A DNA stretch of 17,500 nucleotides from Chrysomallon squamiferum (GCA_012295275.1 CM022665.1:41648652-41666151); one strand, 5' to 3'; shown: positions 1 to 9,204, counted from the first letter of the stretch. Translations and numbers: made by a program. Notes: generated by a model from the letters alone, not told the origin.

Positions 1-1226
1 TTGTACTTCTTAGCTATATTTTATATGCCTTATGCAGTGTGACTGCTTAAGAAGACGTGAACTGTAAAAATATGGCATTGCCTTGCTTGCAGAGCCAAAT
101 GTCCACGAACATTCACTGTAGTATTTACTATTTTATGTATATTATACACACACACACACATTGTTCTTGTAAAATAACCACTTGTTTTATTGAAGATGAA
201 GTTTTGCCACATATTGTAAACAAAAATTGGCAAATAATTTAATTCTTGAACTAAAAATATGAATATACAGTGATACAGATATTAGCTAGATCAACTATCG
301 GCGATTTTGAAGTTAGAAATAGTTAATAGACTGTCTTGAAAAAAAAAATCGTATTTTTTGATTAGTAAGAATAATAAATATAATCTGTTGTGTGAGACCA
401 GCTCGAATATTTAGCTTAAGCTGGTCCCACACCAGATGTTGTATTATAACAATGTTACGAGAATTTATTTCGTCCACCAGTTTAAATACGACGTACTTGT
501 ATCTATAATTTAAATACATATATCTAACAGTCACTATTTGTCAGATAACATAAAGTAACTATTCATTTATTTTATTTCATTCTCCACCTGCCATAAAGTC
601 CATTTCACGCGGTGCCTCATCTTTATGTCACATATCCTTTACGATGACCCCCGATTTTTAATAATATTCATCACGTGTTGTGACCGGTATTTTAAGCGTA
701 AATACTTACTTGTACAAATGTGATGTATATTTTTCTGAGAACTTCCAAAAGTGCTTTCAGCATGCCGTGTTTTGTTATAAAAACAGCGGAAATGTTTAGG
801 TAGACTGTGGCTAGAAAAAATTTGTTCGAAAGATTTTGCTCAAAAACTAGTTACATTTTGAGGGCACTTATGTTTTGTCGTCTGTTTCCGGAATCAATTG
901 TACTTTTCCGGAAAAAACGAAACAAAAACGAAACTTCGCGAAAACACGTAAAGTTAGCATTACTTATTAAAACATTCCATTACGTACGTAGCCTGTAGGT
1001 CTGTTTGTAATATTTAGTAAAATTTATTTGTTATGCTGTATCAGTGTAGTATCGGGAAATAAACTTTTTACCTTTAGTTGAAACAGTGCTCAGTTTTAAA
1101 ATACATATTTAGAGTATTGCGTAAAGAATATGAAAGGGAGGGCTATCCACTTAACGTTAATTTAAAATTCTGTTTCAGTGAGTACGTAGGTAATAATGAT
1201 GTTAATTCTGGAGATAAACAAAGCGG
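1..1226. other. AT-rich non-coding stretch
   Basis: No gene is recognised here. The open frames (30-242 on both strands, 313-534 minus, 807-998 plus) have no recognisable domain and biased, AT-driven composition; the one at 807 starts with GTG. A short (AC)n run lies at about 148-160. A CACGTG E-box is at 672-677. The only clear structure is the hairpin at 384-437, listed separately. Confidence 0.6.
384..437. repeat. Imperfect inverted repeat (hairpin)
   Basis: The arms TGTGAGACCAGCT (391-403) and AGCTGGTCCCACA (419-431) are reverse complements with one A/G difference. They are separated by 15 bases, and pairing continues outward to about 384 and 437 with a small bulge. In RNA the mismatch would be tolerated as a wobble on one strand. 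The arms are much richer in GC than their surroundings. This could be a folded RNA (short pre-miRNA-like), a palindromic repeat remnant, or chance. Confidence 0.6.
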
Positions 1227-1271
<45 letters not shown>

Positions 1272-1272
1272 T
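1227..1272. repeat. (TTA)n microsatellite
   Basis: A nearly perfect TTA array of about 15 units. It creates the poly-Leu and poly-Tyr stretches of the two overlapping open frames around 1078-1384, which are therefore judged to be repeat translations and not genes. Confidence 0.95.
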
Positions 1273-2013
1273 CTGTCTCAAATTAAATTCTTCTTTTTCC
1301 AGAAATTTGTTGAAATTGCATAATTACTTGCGAAATTGCATAATAATTTTAATGTTTTGGAAATCATGTTGTTTTAATCCATAAATGTTTTTTGGTAATT
1401 TGATATTAATGAAATATAAATATATAAAGTTAATACAGACATTATGCGGACTACAATAACATACAGAATATGTTTATATATGTGCATAATAAATGTTCAT
1501 AATAAAACAATAATAACTGGACAAAAATAATAATGATGATGATAGATATAATAATAATAATAATAATAATAGTAATAATAACGACAACAATAATAATAAA
1601 ATCAGATTACAGTTAGACATAATAAATATAGATTCGATTTATTTGACTGATCTCTTTATTTTTTTGTTTTGTGTGTTTATACTGAACTATTTTTCATGTA
1701 CATAATTTTATCACTTTGTATACATTTCAGTATTTTTCCCTGTTTTTGAACTTTGTAGAGTTTTAATTTTATTTTTGGTGCAGTAAATGGGTACATTGTT
1801 CTGTTTGTTTATGTTGGATTATGTTAAACAATTATTTATTTTGTTTTCAGATGTTAGCAGGAGAAATGTAGTCTGTTTTAAAAAGTTCCAAAAAATGTAA
1901 ATTAACAGATTATGAAGTTTTGATAACAGTCTTGTGCCAAATTAGATCATATATAGCATATTTGTTTAACAGAGTGAGAGAGAGATAATATATATTTATA
2001 TATATGCCCAGCG
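1273..2013. other. AT-rich non-coding stretch with interrupted (ATA)n
   Basis: An interrupted ATA/GAT array runs from about 1526 to 1600, and a short GAGAGAGAG lies near 1975-1985. A T-rich acceptor-like site (TTATTTTGTTTTCAG, ending at 1850) is followed by only 15 to 16 open codons. T-rich tracts ending in CAG are expected by chance in such sequence, so no exon is called. Confidence 0.55.
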
Positions 2014-2087
2014 CACTAGGCTAACAAAAAAAAAAAAAATAATAATAATAATAATAAAAACTAAAACTAAAACATAAATAAATAAAC

Positions 2088-2122
<35 letters not shown>

Positions 2123-2193
2123 AATAATAATAATAATAAAAGTAAAAATAACTAACTAAATAAACAGTTTATCTACAACCATCTAAACTTGTT

Positions 2194-2230
<37 letters not shown>

Positions 2231-2269
2231 TTGTCAGGTCAATAACTAGAACATGGAACTAGCCTAGTG
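2014..2269. repeat. Facing A-rich tails with inverted 10-bp ends (retroposon-like pair)
   Basis: CACTAGGCTA at 2014-2023 is an exact reverse complement of TAGCCTAGTG at 2260-2269, and both have GCGC a few bases outside. The left copy runs into A-rich sequence with (AAT)n and an A run (about 2094-2121). The right copy, read on the minus strand, runs through a short unique piece into the complement of a T run (about 2197-2226). This is what two short retroposons with A-rich tails, inserted tail to tail, would look like. I cannot assign a family, and the element bodies are too short to show Pol III boxes. Confidence 0.4.
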
Positions 2270-3060
2270 TTCAAGCGCCAGTAATATAGAAAACTTAGAT
2301 TCACATACATAATATCTGCCAAGAGAAGAAATACGTCAATCAAAAACAAATCATTATTAATCGTTAGTCAATACAACAGTCAGTGGTCTAGTCGGTTTAA
2401 AGTTTTATTCATTTTGATCTCAACCTGAGATGTGCTCCTAATGTAATATTGTACACTTACACTATTAAAATATATTAAAGTTTTATTACATGGTATAGAG
2501 AACGTAGTTAATAATCGCTAGTAAATATATTTCTGGCACTAGGATTTTTAATTATATTTTTTAATTAATTTTTTTTTAGCAGTTTGATTATTTTTTGAGT
2601 TAATTTTTTAATTTTTAAAATATTTAAATTTTTTTAATGTTGTTTTTTTTTTTTTAATTTGTTGTTGTTTTTTTTTTGTGTTTTTTTGGGGCAAATTTTA
2701 TTTGTATGTTTGTTGTCATAATGACAAAATCAAGTTTTCCAATGATCTCATTTTCATGGACTTCTGTTTTTGTAGTCCAGGTAAATGTTTGTTTATTTGT
2801 TCGTTTGAGCCATTACATTTTACCCCCACTGAATGTATCCCACTCCATTGTACATAATTATATCCAGGTCACAGTCCACAGTTATGCTGGGCACGGATTG
2901 TTCGAGTTCTTCATTACGTCATCGTATCGTCCTTTTTGTTATCATCGCCATCAGTATTTCAGTAATAGCCAATCGCATGATCGGAAATCATCGGCCAGTT
3001 CCGCCACCCACTCGTAATCACTAACTACAAAACTTGGATTCAAAATTTAATGCCGTAGAT
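2270..3060. other. Spacer with one long but doubtful open frame
   Basis: T-rich low-complexity sequence lies at about 2550-2690, followed by a less AT-rich patch at 2830-3020. The + frame 2676-3017 (113 codons) begins inside the T-rich tract with TTG/ATG-type starts. A second frame, 2833-3024, overlaps it. Neither shows a recognisable domain. A CAG/GTAAAT donor-like site occurs near 2776. A TTACGTCA (CRE-like) octamer is at 2914-2921. Coding status is doubtful. Confidence 0.4.
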
Positions 3061-3067
3061 TAAAACT

Positions 3068-3176
3068 ACTGCCAAAAATAAAGGCAATTAAAAGCATTTT
3101 ATTATTATTATTATTATTATTATTTTTTTTTTTTTTTTAAATTTATAATTCTTTCAGAACAGAAACTGCCAAAAAT
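3068..3176. repeat. 12-bp direct repeat flanking a simple-repeat insert
   Basis: ACTGCCAAAAAT occurs at 3068-3079 and again at 3165-3176. Between them lie (TTA)n (about 3098-3123), a T run (3123-3138) and about 25 bases of unique DNA. The exact 12-base duplication could be a target-site duplication around a small inserted retroposon read on the minus strand. However, the tail is internal and not terminal, so a local duplication is also possible. Confidence 0.4.
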
Positions 3177-3939
3177 CGTTTCTTGGTAACTTAAGTAAAA
3201 TTAACTTTGAAGGAATTTCCCGAGACGCTCGGATTTAATTTAGAAAATTTGGATCTTTTGCATTTTGTCCTGTTTTCGAGGCACTATGATATTTTATCAT
3301 TAATACTATGGACAGTACCTTTGAGGAATGATCTAAAATTGTCTTCTAAGCAAATAATTTATAAACAATTTCTATAATATAATCAAATTGTATTCACGGT
3401 TTATTTGTCTAATAAGAACAAAAGAAAGCCAGGAATTATTATTGTTTTTGTTGTTTTTGTTTAGGCTGTTCTTTTATAGATATGTTTACGGGTAAATTTC
3501 ATTTTTTACTTTTTTATGCCATAAACAGTAATCAAATTATTTCGTCATGATAGTGTTTCGGTGATGTCATAAAACACACAAAAACAAAATCTCCGGAATT
3601 TTCAAAGAACCAAAATTTTTATTCAATTTTGACAAATGAATATTATTTGTTGGATTAATTCATATTATCTTTTTCTCAACTTAATTATGTTATTATCTAT
3701 ATTTATCTATTTAATATGATTATTTATGTATTTAATTATTAGTTTTATGTTCTTCACGTTTTCAAAAAAAAAAAAAAAATAAAATAAAATAACAATAATG
3801 TCCATAAAAATGCAGTCAGTCATATGCACCATGTTTATAATATGTTACAGTATTTGTATTAACATTTAAAAGTGCTTTTTTTAATTTTTTAATATTATTA
3901 TTATTATTATTAACAAAATGTTTACTATCATCATTTGAA

Positions 3940-3949
3940 TTTGGCGCCA
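3940..3949. promoter_or_regulatory. E2F-type TTTGGCGCCA site
   Basis: TTTGGCGCCA stands out in AT-rich sequence. It matches the E2F-type consensus TTTSGCGC, where S is G or C. The flanks (GAATTT before, AAATTC after) make a loose larger dyad. The motif match is seen; function is inferred only. Confidence 0.25.
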
Positions 3950-4189
3950 GAAATTCAAGACTCAAAATATTTTCAAAGGTTACACAAACACACAACGCAC
4001 ATTTCTAAAATTTTAGGATACATAAAATTTCCTTTTATAAAGGATTTCAATATTTCACAAAATTAATAATAAAAATAAAAAAAAAAAAAAAACGAGAAAA
4101 ACATGCATAACATGCTTCAACATTTTAATTTTTATCTTTATCTCGTTTTCGTCTCTGTCTAGTATCATTTCATTCAAAGAGTCTACGGT

Positions 4190-4201
4190 TTTGGCGCCAA
4201 A
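4190..4201. promoter_or_regulatory. Perfect 12-bp palindrome TTTGGCGCCAAA (E2F-type dyad)
   Basis: The 12-mer is its own reverse complement and holds two overlapping TTTGGCGC sites on opposite strands. It lies 250 bp downstream of the similar site at 3940. No transcription unit can be assigned nearby. Confidence 0.3.
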
Positions 4202-4514
4202 CGTCTGTAAACTGATTATTAAGGAGTTTAATGAAAGTCAAAATGTTTTGTTTTTTATTTGAAATATTGATGTTCATCTTAAGCCATGTCATATTTTTTC
4301 TCATCAGCAAAAGAAAATCATTTTCATATTATGGTACAAATGTCTATCATGGGTCATACCATTATATTGTTACGAGTTCATTTTTTAAAATATTTTTTAT
4401 TTTATTTTATTTTATTTTATTATTATTTTTTTTTTTTTGTGATTTAATAAGAATTCATAATTTTAATCGAAAATTCCAGAAGTTGATATTGCCATTTTTT
4501 TTTTTTATCAAAGG

Positions 4515-4658
4515 CATTATACTTGATCTAATATTGGATATTTCAGATATTTTAATAGAGCATATTACCATTGTTATAACTGAGAATATTACCACTGTTC
4601 TAATAATGGATACTACTGTTATTTTAATCGAAGATATTGCTATTGTTTTAATAAGGAA
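4515..4658. repeat. Degenerate 24-bp minisatellite
   Basis: Six successive 24-base units can be laid out: 4515-4538, 4539-4562, 4563-4586, 4587-4610, 4611-4634 and 4635-4658. The best conserved unit resembles TATTACCATTGTTATAATNG with GAA/GGA at the end. In the + frame it gives an 8-residue repeat (ILIEHITI, VITENITT, VLIMDTTV, ILIEDIAI). Weaker, phase-slipped copies seem to continue to about 4750. The divergence suggests an old array. Confidence 0.7.
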
Positions 4659-5446
4659 AAAATTGTTATAAATAAGCGTTATTACCAGTATTGTATAAGA
4701 ACATATCACTATTGTCGTCATTTTGGGAAATTACCATTACTGGAACAGGGGTAATATTATTTTTAAAAATAATTAAATAGTAAAGAAAGAAACGAGGGTA
4801 AAATACCCAAACAGGGCGTATTTAATAACACGTTAATTAGCATGTATTTTTGCAACATAAAGCAAACCATTATATATACGTAGAACTACAGCCGAAGTTA
4901 TAAATAAATAAAAAGAGATGACTTGCAAAGATCTAAAATCAACATATTCTATCTGGAACCTTCTACGAAGGTGCAGAGGAGAATATGAATATATAAAAAT
5001 ATCACAATGAGAACGTCGTCTGCTTTATTCTGTATTGTCAGTAGAATAATTAATTTGGCGCTTAAGAAAAATACATGTCTCAGTTTACGGATAATTGTGT
5101 TAAAGGTACTTTCATAAGGTGCAACTTATAGTAACGTCATTATTTTGTAATATTATGTATTTAATTACCCCGACTAATTCATGCTGTAACAATGTCGATA
5201 TATTAATTATTTATGTATACTATAAATTCTGATTATGTAAAAACGTAAATAATCATAAATTATTTGGTAAGGCTTATTAAGCACTGGTGTATTTCTCAAC
5301 AGCCTCTATTTATTCAGCATATCGATTATGTTTATTTATTGTAATATCAAGTAGTCATTATTTTGTATATTTAATAATTATTTATTTGACTGATGTTTAA
5401 ATAATTATCTTTTCTACATGATTCAGATCTTATAATACTATTACTT
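4659..5446. other. AT-rich non-coding stretch
   Basis: No gene is recognised. Decayed minisatellite units run to about 4750. A tight hairpin ACCTTC-TAC-GAAGGT lies at 4958-4972. A second small hairpin, TTATTCT/AGAATAA, lies at 5025-5031 and 5043-5049. A third TTTGGCGC lies at 5054-5061. Confidence 0.55.

Positions 5447-5521
<75 letters not shown>
5447..5521. repeat. (CTA)n(ATA)n compound microsatellite
   Basis: About 14 CTA units pass directly into about 11 ATA units, a one-base change of unit that points to expansion of a point-mutated repeat. A short GATGAT tail follows. Confidence 0.95.
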
Positions 5522-5524
<3 letters not shown>

Positions 5525-6006
5525 GATGATGAAAACGATGATAATAGTAATAAACAACGTTACTATAAATTGTTCAGTATGAAAGCACCTTTAACGATAT
5601 TTGTTTTATTGTTATAGAACAACACCACGTGACAAGAAGTGCCCACCATCGTGATGCAATAGAATTACTTTTAAGAATGAGTTCTTAAGATACGAATATG
5701 CAAATATCATTCATCAAACAGACATCTATTTTTAGAAATTTTTGACATCATTACCATGGTTACTGTTCAGTCAAAAATGTACAGGTGATTATTATTATGT
5801 GGTCAGATGATAAATGTGGCGATGATTTAAAAAAATATATAGAAATGAGACTCGATTCCATTTGAAAATATTTCCAAGATTTTGCTTTGCCAAATAATTT
5901 TTGGAAGATTTTTTTTTTTTCTTGAAATTTTGCTGCAACAGTTGTTTAATAATAAAAATATAATGTATTTAAGAGTTTTGTTTTTCTTAATATCGTGCTA
6001 TTTGAT
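5522..6006. other. AT-rich non-coding stretch
   Basis: No gene or clear repeat is seen apart from a T run near 5910-5921. A CACGTG E-box is at 5626-5631. Confidence 0.55.
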
Positions 6007-6165
6007 ATGTATGCGTGTGTGTGCGTATGTGTGTGTGACTGTGTGTGTGTTGGTGTGAGTGTGTGTTTATTTTTGCTTTTTATATATTCAAAATAAAAAG
6101 TATTTTGGTGTGTATGTTTCTGCTCGTACACACACTCACACAGTCTCACACACACATACACGCTT
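6007..6165. repeat. GT-rich/CA-rich quasi-palindrome
   Basis: An imperfect GT arm (about 6007-6068) is followed by an imperfect CA arm (about 6126-6165). The interruptions mirror each other: GCGTATGTGTGTGTGA and CTGTGTG on the left match, with small gaps, the reverse complement of the right arm. A further exact stem, CTTTTTAT (6076-6083) / ATAAAAAG (6093-6100), lies between the arms. Any transcript across it could fold into a long imperfect hairpin. The two open frames here (5946-6212 minus, 6045-6359 plus) are repeat translations. Confidence 0.65.
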
Positions 6166-6295
6166 ATATTTTTATAGATATAAACCATGCTGTGTCTGAA
6201 AAACAGTCTCATAACAACAACAACATCAACAACAGCTTTATATACATAGCTATTGCTATATGTAATTATTTTATCATTAGCGTAAATATCCGCAC

Positions 6296-6296
<1 letters not shown>

Positions 6297-6337
<41 letters not shown>
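6297..6337 (+). repeat. A41 homopolymer
   Basis: An uninterrupted run of 41 A, followed by TCCG and then the small palindrome TTACAC-A-GTGTAA (6342-6354). It could be the tail of a lost retroposon, but no body is recognisable upstream. Confidence 0.9.
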
Positions 6338-6340
<3 letters not shown>

Positions 6341-6960
6341 GTTACACAGTGTAAAGTAATCGAATCATTTCGGGTCGAACGAATCATTATCATGTCTTCT
6401 TCCTCCACTACCACACACACTGAATCTTTCCTGTCCCCCGTTAAAAGAGGATTATTGAGAATTAAGGAGACTAGGTACCTATTAGTCCGTGACAATCATA
6501 CTACATATCAAAACTGTTTGACAAGCACACGGCAGCGAACATACAATTATAAGATCATGGTGTGTTGGTTCTCTTTAGTTTCACGATATCTTTCAATGTG
6601 AAAACGAAAAATCTCCATCATTAATGATAATCTCTCGGTTTTAACGCGCTCCCGTTATCTCACTGGCTAATTGAAATCTTTTTGACATATCCAGATTAAG
6701 AGAGTACGTTAGAAGTCAGAAAATGTCAAAGGATTGGAAGTCTTTCTTCGATCTCTTTCCCATTACAACTAAATGTAGAGTATTTATTATTCTGTTTTCT
6801 CACTGGGTCGAGTGAAGTCTTCTAAAACAGGTCTCCAGATATTAATATAATACTGGAATGTCCAGACTAATTTCTAGTTCCAGTGTTCTATGTTTGGTAT
6901 ATAACGTTTTATCTTATAAAAAAATTAAAGGTTTTACTTGGAAAATTTTGTGTTCGATTC
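6338..6960. other. Spacer with a diverged ~45-bp direct repeat
   Basis: The segments 6654-6698 and 6794-6844 align (shared GTTNTCTCACTGG, TGAARTCTT and TCCAGAT blocks), about 140 bp apart. Open frames 6392-6601 and 6858-7043 show no domains. A GTTCGATTCC string near 6952-6961 matches a Pol III B box, but no A box is visible upstream, so no tRNA or SINE is called. Confidence 0.45.
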
Positions 6961-7440
6961 CATGGTTAAGGTTAATGTTAGTGCTAGGGAAAGAACTGGC
7001 GTTAGCGATAGGGTTAGGATTAGGATGGCGGTTATGGTTATAGTTATGATTATGGTTATGGTTATGGGCTAAGGTTATGGTTATGGTTATGGTTATGGTT
7101 AAGGTTAAGATTCAGGTTAAGGTTAAGGTTAAGATTAAGGTTAAGGTTAAGGTTAAGGTTAAGGTTAAGGTTAAGGTTAGTTTCAGGGATTCGAGTACAG
7201 TTTGGATTGCAGTTAGGTTTGGGATAGCGGTTTCCGATAATGTAAGGTTTAGATTTGGAGTTAGAGCTAGTGTTACGTTTAGGGTTAGAATTAGGGTTAG
7301 GTTTACGGTAAATATTATGGTTGGGCTAGTGTTGGCGTTAGGGTTAGCTTTAATATTAGGTTTAGATTTAGGTTTAAATTTTGGGTTAGAGCTAGGGTTA
7401 AGGTTATGATCAGCGTCAGGGTTTGAATTAGGCTTAGACA
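6961..7440 (+). repeat. Interstitial telomere-like hexamer array (degenerate TTAGGG type)
   Basis: About 480 bp are dominated by six-base units of the form TTARGG or GGTTAN, including TTAGGG, TTAAGG, TTATGG and TTAGGA. A nearly pure GGTTAT block (about 7020-7098) is followed by a pure GGTTAA block (about 7099-7178). A much more diverged tail of GGTTAG/GGTTTA units runs to about 7440. The G-rich strand is always the + strand. The overlapping open frames (7077-7409 plus with Val-Lys/Val-Met repeats, 7112-7465 minus with Thr-Leu repeats) are translations of this array. Confidence 0.85.
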
Positions 7441-8239
7441 AAATGCAAATAAATTCAAACCACAAACATCAGCTAAAATTACACTGAGTTATTCACTCCC
7501 TTCGTCCCTGCTTCCGGATTCTCTTTGATCTCGTGCATGTTAAAGTGATGCATTTATTTCTAAAACTGTTTTGTTGATGTCACAGTTGGTATTAGCTAAG
7601 TAAATGTCTGTATTGATATACACTTCAGGTCAATCCAGAAAGAACCACTCCACATACAATCACACCTCAGTATCACGCTGACGTAAGCTACCAATATGAC
7701 CCACATCGATATATATATATACTCAACAGAAAATATTTTCAGACGTAGCATTATTTTCAATAATCATTGCTGAATGCACTGTGGTGTATTTGTGTATCTC
7801 GTGCTATTGGATTTTCTAACTAGCCCGATATTATAAAGAAAACTAGCCTAAGGCAATGTACTAGAGAATATATCAAACTCTGGTGTTTATATGACATTTC
7901 AAACCTTTTTTATATATTAACTTAAATAACAGTTAATGCATGTCAAACATGTATATTCATATATATTTAGATTCTTGTTCCAATAAGTGTCAGAAAACGG
8001 TTTTATTAAAAGATTTGATACCTCGCTGTTAATCGAAAACCAAATCAGATTATCACCTAATAAAATTTTAAAGGCATTTTTGCATAGAACGTACATTTTT
8101 CTGTGTACAATTAACGGGGGTAAAAAAGGAAAAGAATATTATATTTAAACACTGACAAAGACACATACGTGGTTTCTGCAACAGACGTGCTTCACAACAG
8201 CTTGCTTCGATTAGCACGTTAATTTATTCACTCACTCAC
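7441..8239. other. Non-coding stretch
   Basis: No gene is recognised. The sequence is moderately complex around 7500-7720. A 14-base string AATATGACCCACAT (7693-7706) recurs exactly at 10240-10253. The rest is AT-rich. Confidence 0.55.
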
Positions 8240-8480
8240 AAACGTGCATGCATACAAATACGTGTTCACGAATTCAGACTCATATATACCTGCATACATA
8301 TATACTAGGTAATATTTACGTACATACACACATACATATACACATACATACATACATACATACACACACATACATACACACATACACACACACATATATA
8401 TATATACATACAATACATACATATATACACACATACATACACGCATGCATGCATGCTTAAACATACACAAGCATACATAC
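8240..8480. repeat. (CATA)/(CA)/(TA) mixed repeat region
   Basis: Imperfect alternation of ACAT, CACA and TATA units, ending with CGCATGCATGCATGC (about 8442-8456), an alternating purine-pyrimidine run able in principle to form Z-DNA. Both overlapping open frames (8228-8482 minus, 8248-8460 plus) are Cys/Val/Tyr/Met or His/Thr/Tyr translations of the repeat. Confidence 0.9.
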
Positions 8481-8676
8481 ATAAAGGACTACCAACAAAT
8501 TGAATGACTCATCGTTAATTTTCACCAAAAAACAAAATTACGCCATAAAATATTATGCCCGTCTAATAAAATCATCAAATCTCCCGAGTCCTTTTTTTTT
8601 TTTTTTTTTTTTTATTTAGTCCCATAAGTTAAACATATCAATATATTATAAAGCTTTTCTCTGTTCCTGTCTGCAG
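8481..8676. other. Short spacer with T run and strong acceptor-like tract
   Basis: A T run occupies about 8592-8613. A pyrimidine-rich stretch (about 8655-8676) ends in CTGTCTGCAG. It is the most convincing splice-acceptor-like tract in the window because it is mixed C/T and not plain poly-T. Confidence 0.5.
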
Positions 8677-8775
8677 AAAATAATGCTTACTTCAATAAAT
8701 TACAAAGATGCCAGTTATTTCACGCCACTTGGGACGAACCAAAGGCGGCCTATAAGATCTGTTTATGTTCTGTAA
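8677..8775 (+). CDS. Candidate terminal exon, unrecognised product
   Basis: This follows a strong acceptor-like tract ending at 8676. Read from the first base, it is open for 32 codons (KIMLTSINYKDASYF near the start, RRPIRSVYVL at the end) to TAA at 8773-8775. An overlapping frame starting at 8679 is also open to TGA at 8793-8795 and contains QRCQLFHATWDEPKAAYKIC. That frame could instead use the GTAAGC at 8772-8777 as a donor. Composition is more balanced than the neighbouring DNA, and a GC-rich hairpin (8723-8748) lies inside. No upstream exon can be paired and no family is recognised. Chance is a serious alternative. Confidence 0.15.
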   Translation, partial: KIMLTSINYKDASYFTPLGTNQRRPIRSVYVL

Positions 8776-8798
8776 GCAACAAAACAATGGACTGAACG

Positions 8799-8880
8799 TT
8801 ATTATTATTATTATTTTTTTATTTTTTTTCCCCTGCTGTCTGGAATCGACCGGCGTCCCAGTTACATAGATACCGCAGTG
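8799..8880 (-). mobile_element. Possible tRNA-derived SINE remnant
   Basis: On the minus strand, a GC-richer segment holds GGTCGATTCC (complement of 8842-8851), close to a Pol III B box. It is followed by an A-rich run and then an (AAT)n tail (about 8799-8815 on the + strand as ATT). The order body, A-rich, simple-repeat tail is SINE-like. tRNA-derived SINEs are known from cephalopods. No convincing A box or target-site duplication is seen, so the call is weak. Confidence 0.25.
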
Positions 8881-9012
8881 CTGTTCAGTTCACACGTTCT
8901 TGTATACTCTGATTAAATACAAACGAAGAAGGCGATTGATTTGAGAAAATGAGGCAGATTTTTTTTTTTTTTGGTTATTGATTTATATCTACATATATAA
9001 ATACAGACACAG
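8881..9012. other. Short spacer
   Basis: No feature is recognised except a T run near 8958-8971. Confidence 0.5.
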
Positions 9013-9167
9013 AGACACACACACACTCATACAGACAAATATACACACACACATACATACATACATACATACATACATACATACATACATACATACATAC
9101 ATACATACATACATACATACATACATACTTTACCTACCTACCTACATATACACTTAGATAAATAAGA

Positions 9168-9202
<35 letters not shown>
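9013..9202. repeat. (CA)n-(CATA)n-(CTAC)n array with A33 tail
   Basis: A CA-rich lead (9013-9051) passes into about 19 CATA units (about 9052-9128), then CTAC units (9131-9145) and, after a short gap, a run of 33 A (9170-9202). Confidence 0.95.

Positions 9203-9204
<2 letters not shown>

Larger units (their letters stand above)
3177..4514. other. AT-rich spacer with small simple repeats
   Basis: No gene is recognised. It contains A runs with (TAAAA)n at about 3765-3790, (ATT)n at about 3892-3912, an A run at about 4077-4092, and (ATTTT)n with (ATT)n and a T run at about 4390-4440. A + frame covering 4231-4671 (146 codons) is mostly Phe/Leu/Ile from T-rich DNA, then a translation of the 24-bp minisatellite. 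It is not called as a gene. Confidence 0.6.

Noticed and set aside
807-998. 63-codon + frame, basic-rich
   Set aside because: GTG start, no domain, and AAA/AAC-rich composition explains the Lys/Asn/Arg content.
1836-1911. Acceptor-like TTATTTTGTTTTCAG with a short frame after it
   Set aside because: T-rich plus CAG is common by chance here, and the following frames close within 16 codons.
4231-4671. 146-codon + frame with hydrophobic N-terminus
   Set aside because: Hydrophobicity comes from T-rich DNA, and the C-terminal part is the minisatellite. No domain is seen.
6952-6961. B-box match GTTCGATTCC suggesting a tRNA or SINE
   Set aside because: No A box at the expected distance upstream, no cloverleaf and no A-rich tail downstream.
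7077-7465. Open frames of 110 and 117 codons on both strands
   Set aside because: They are direct translations of the telomere-like hexamer array (Val-Lys/Val-Met and Thr-Leu dipeptides), with no unique part.
8723-8748. GC-rich hairpin considered as a terminator or structured RNA
   Set aside because: Stem is short with a bulge and mismatch, and a bacterial-type terminator makes no sense in this animal-like DNA.
8340-9130. Regular CATA spacing considered as a CRISPR-like array
   Set aside because: It is a plain tetranucleotide microsatellite with no unique spacers.
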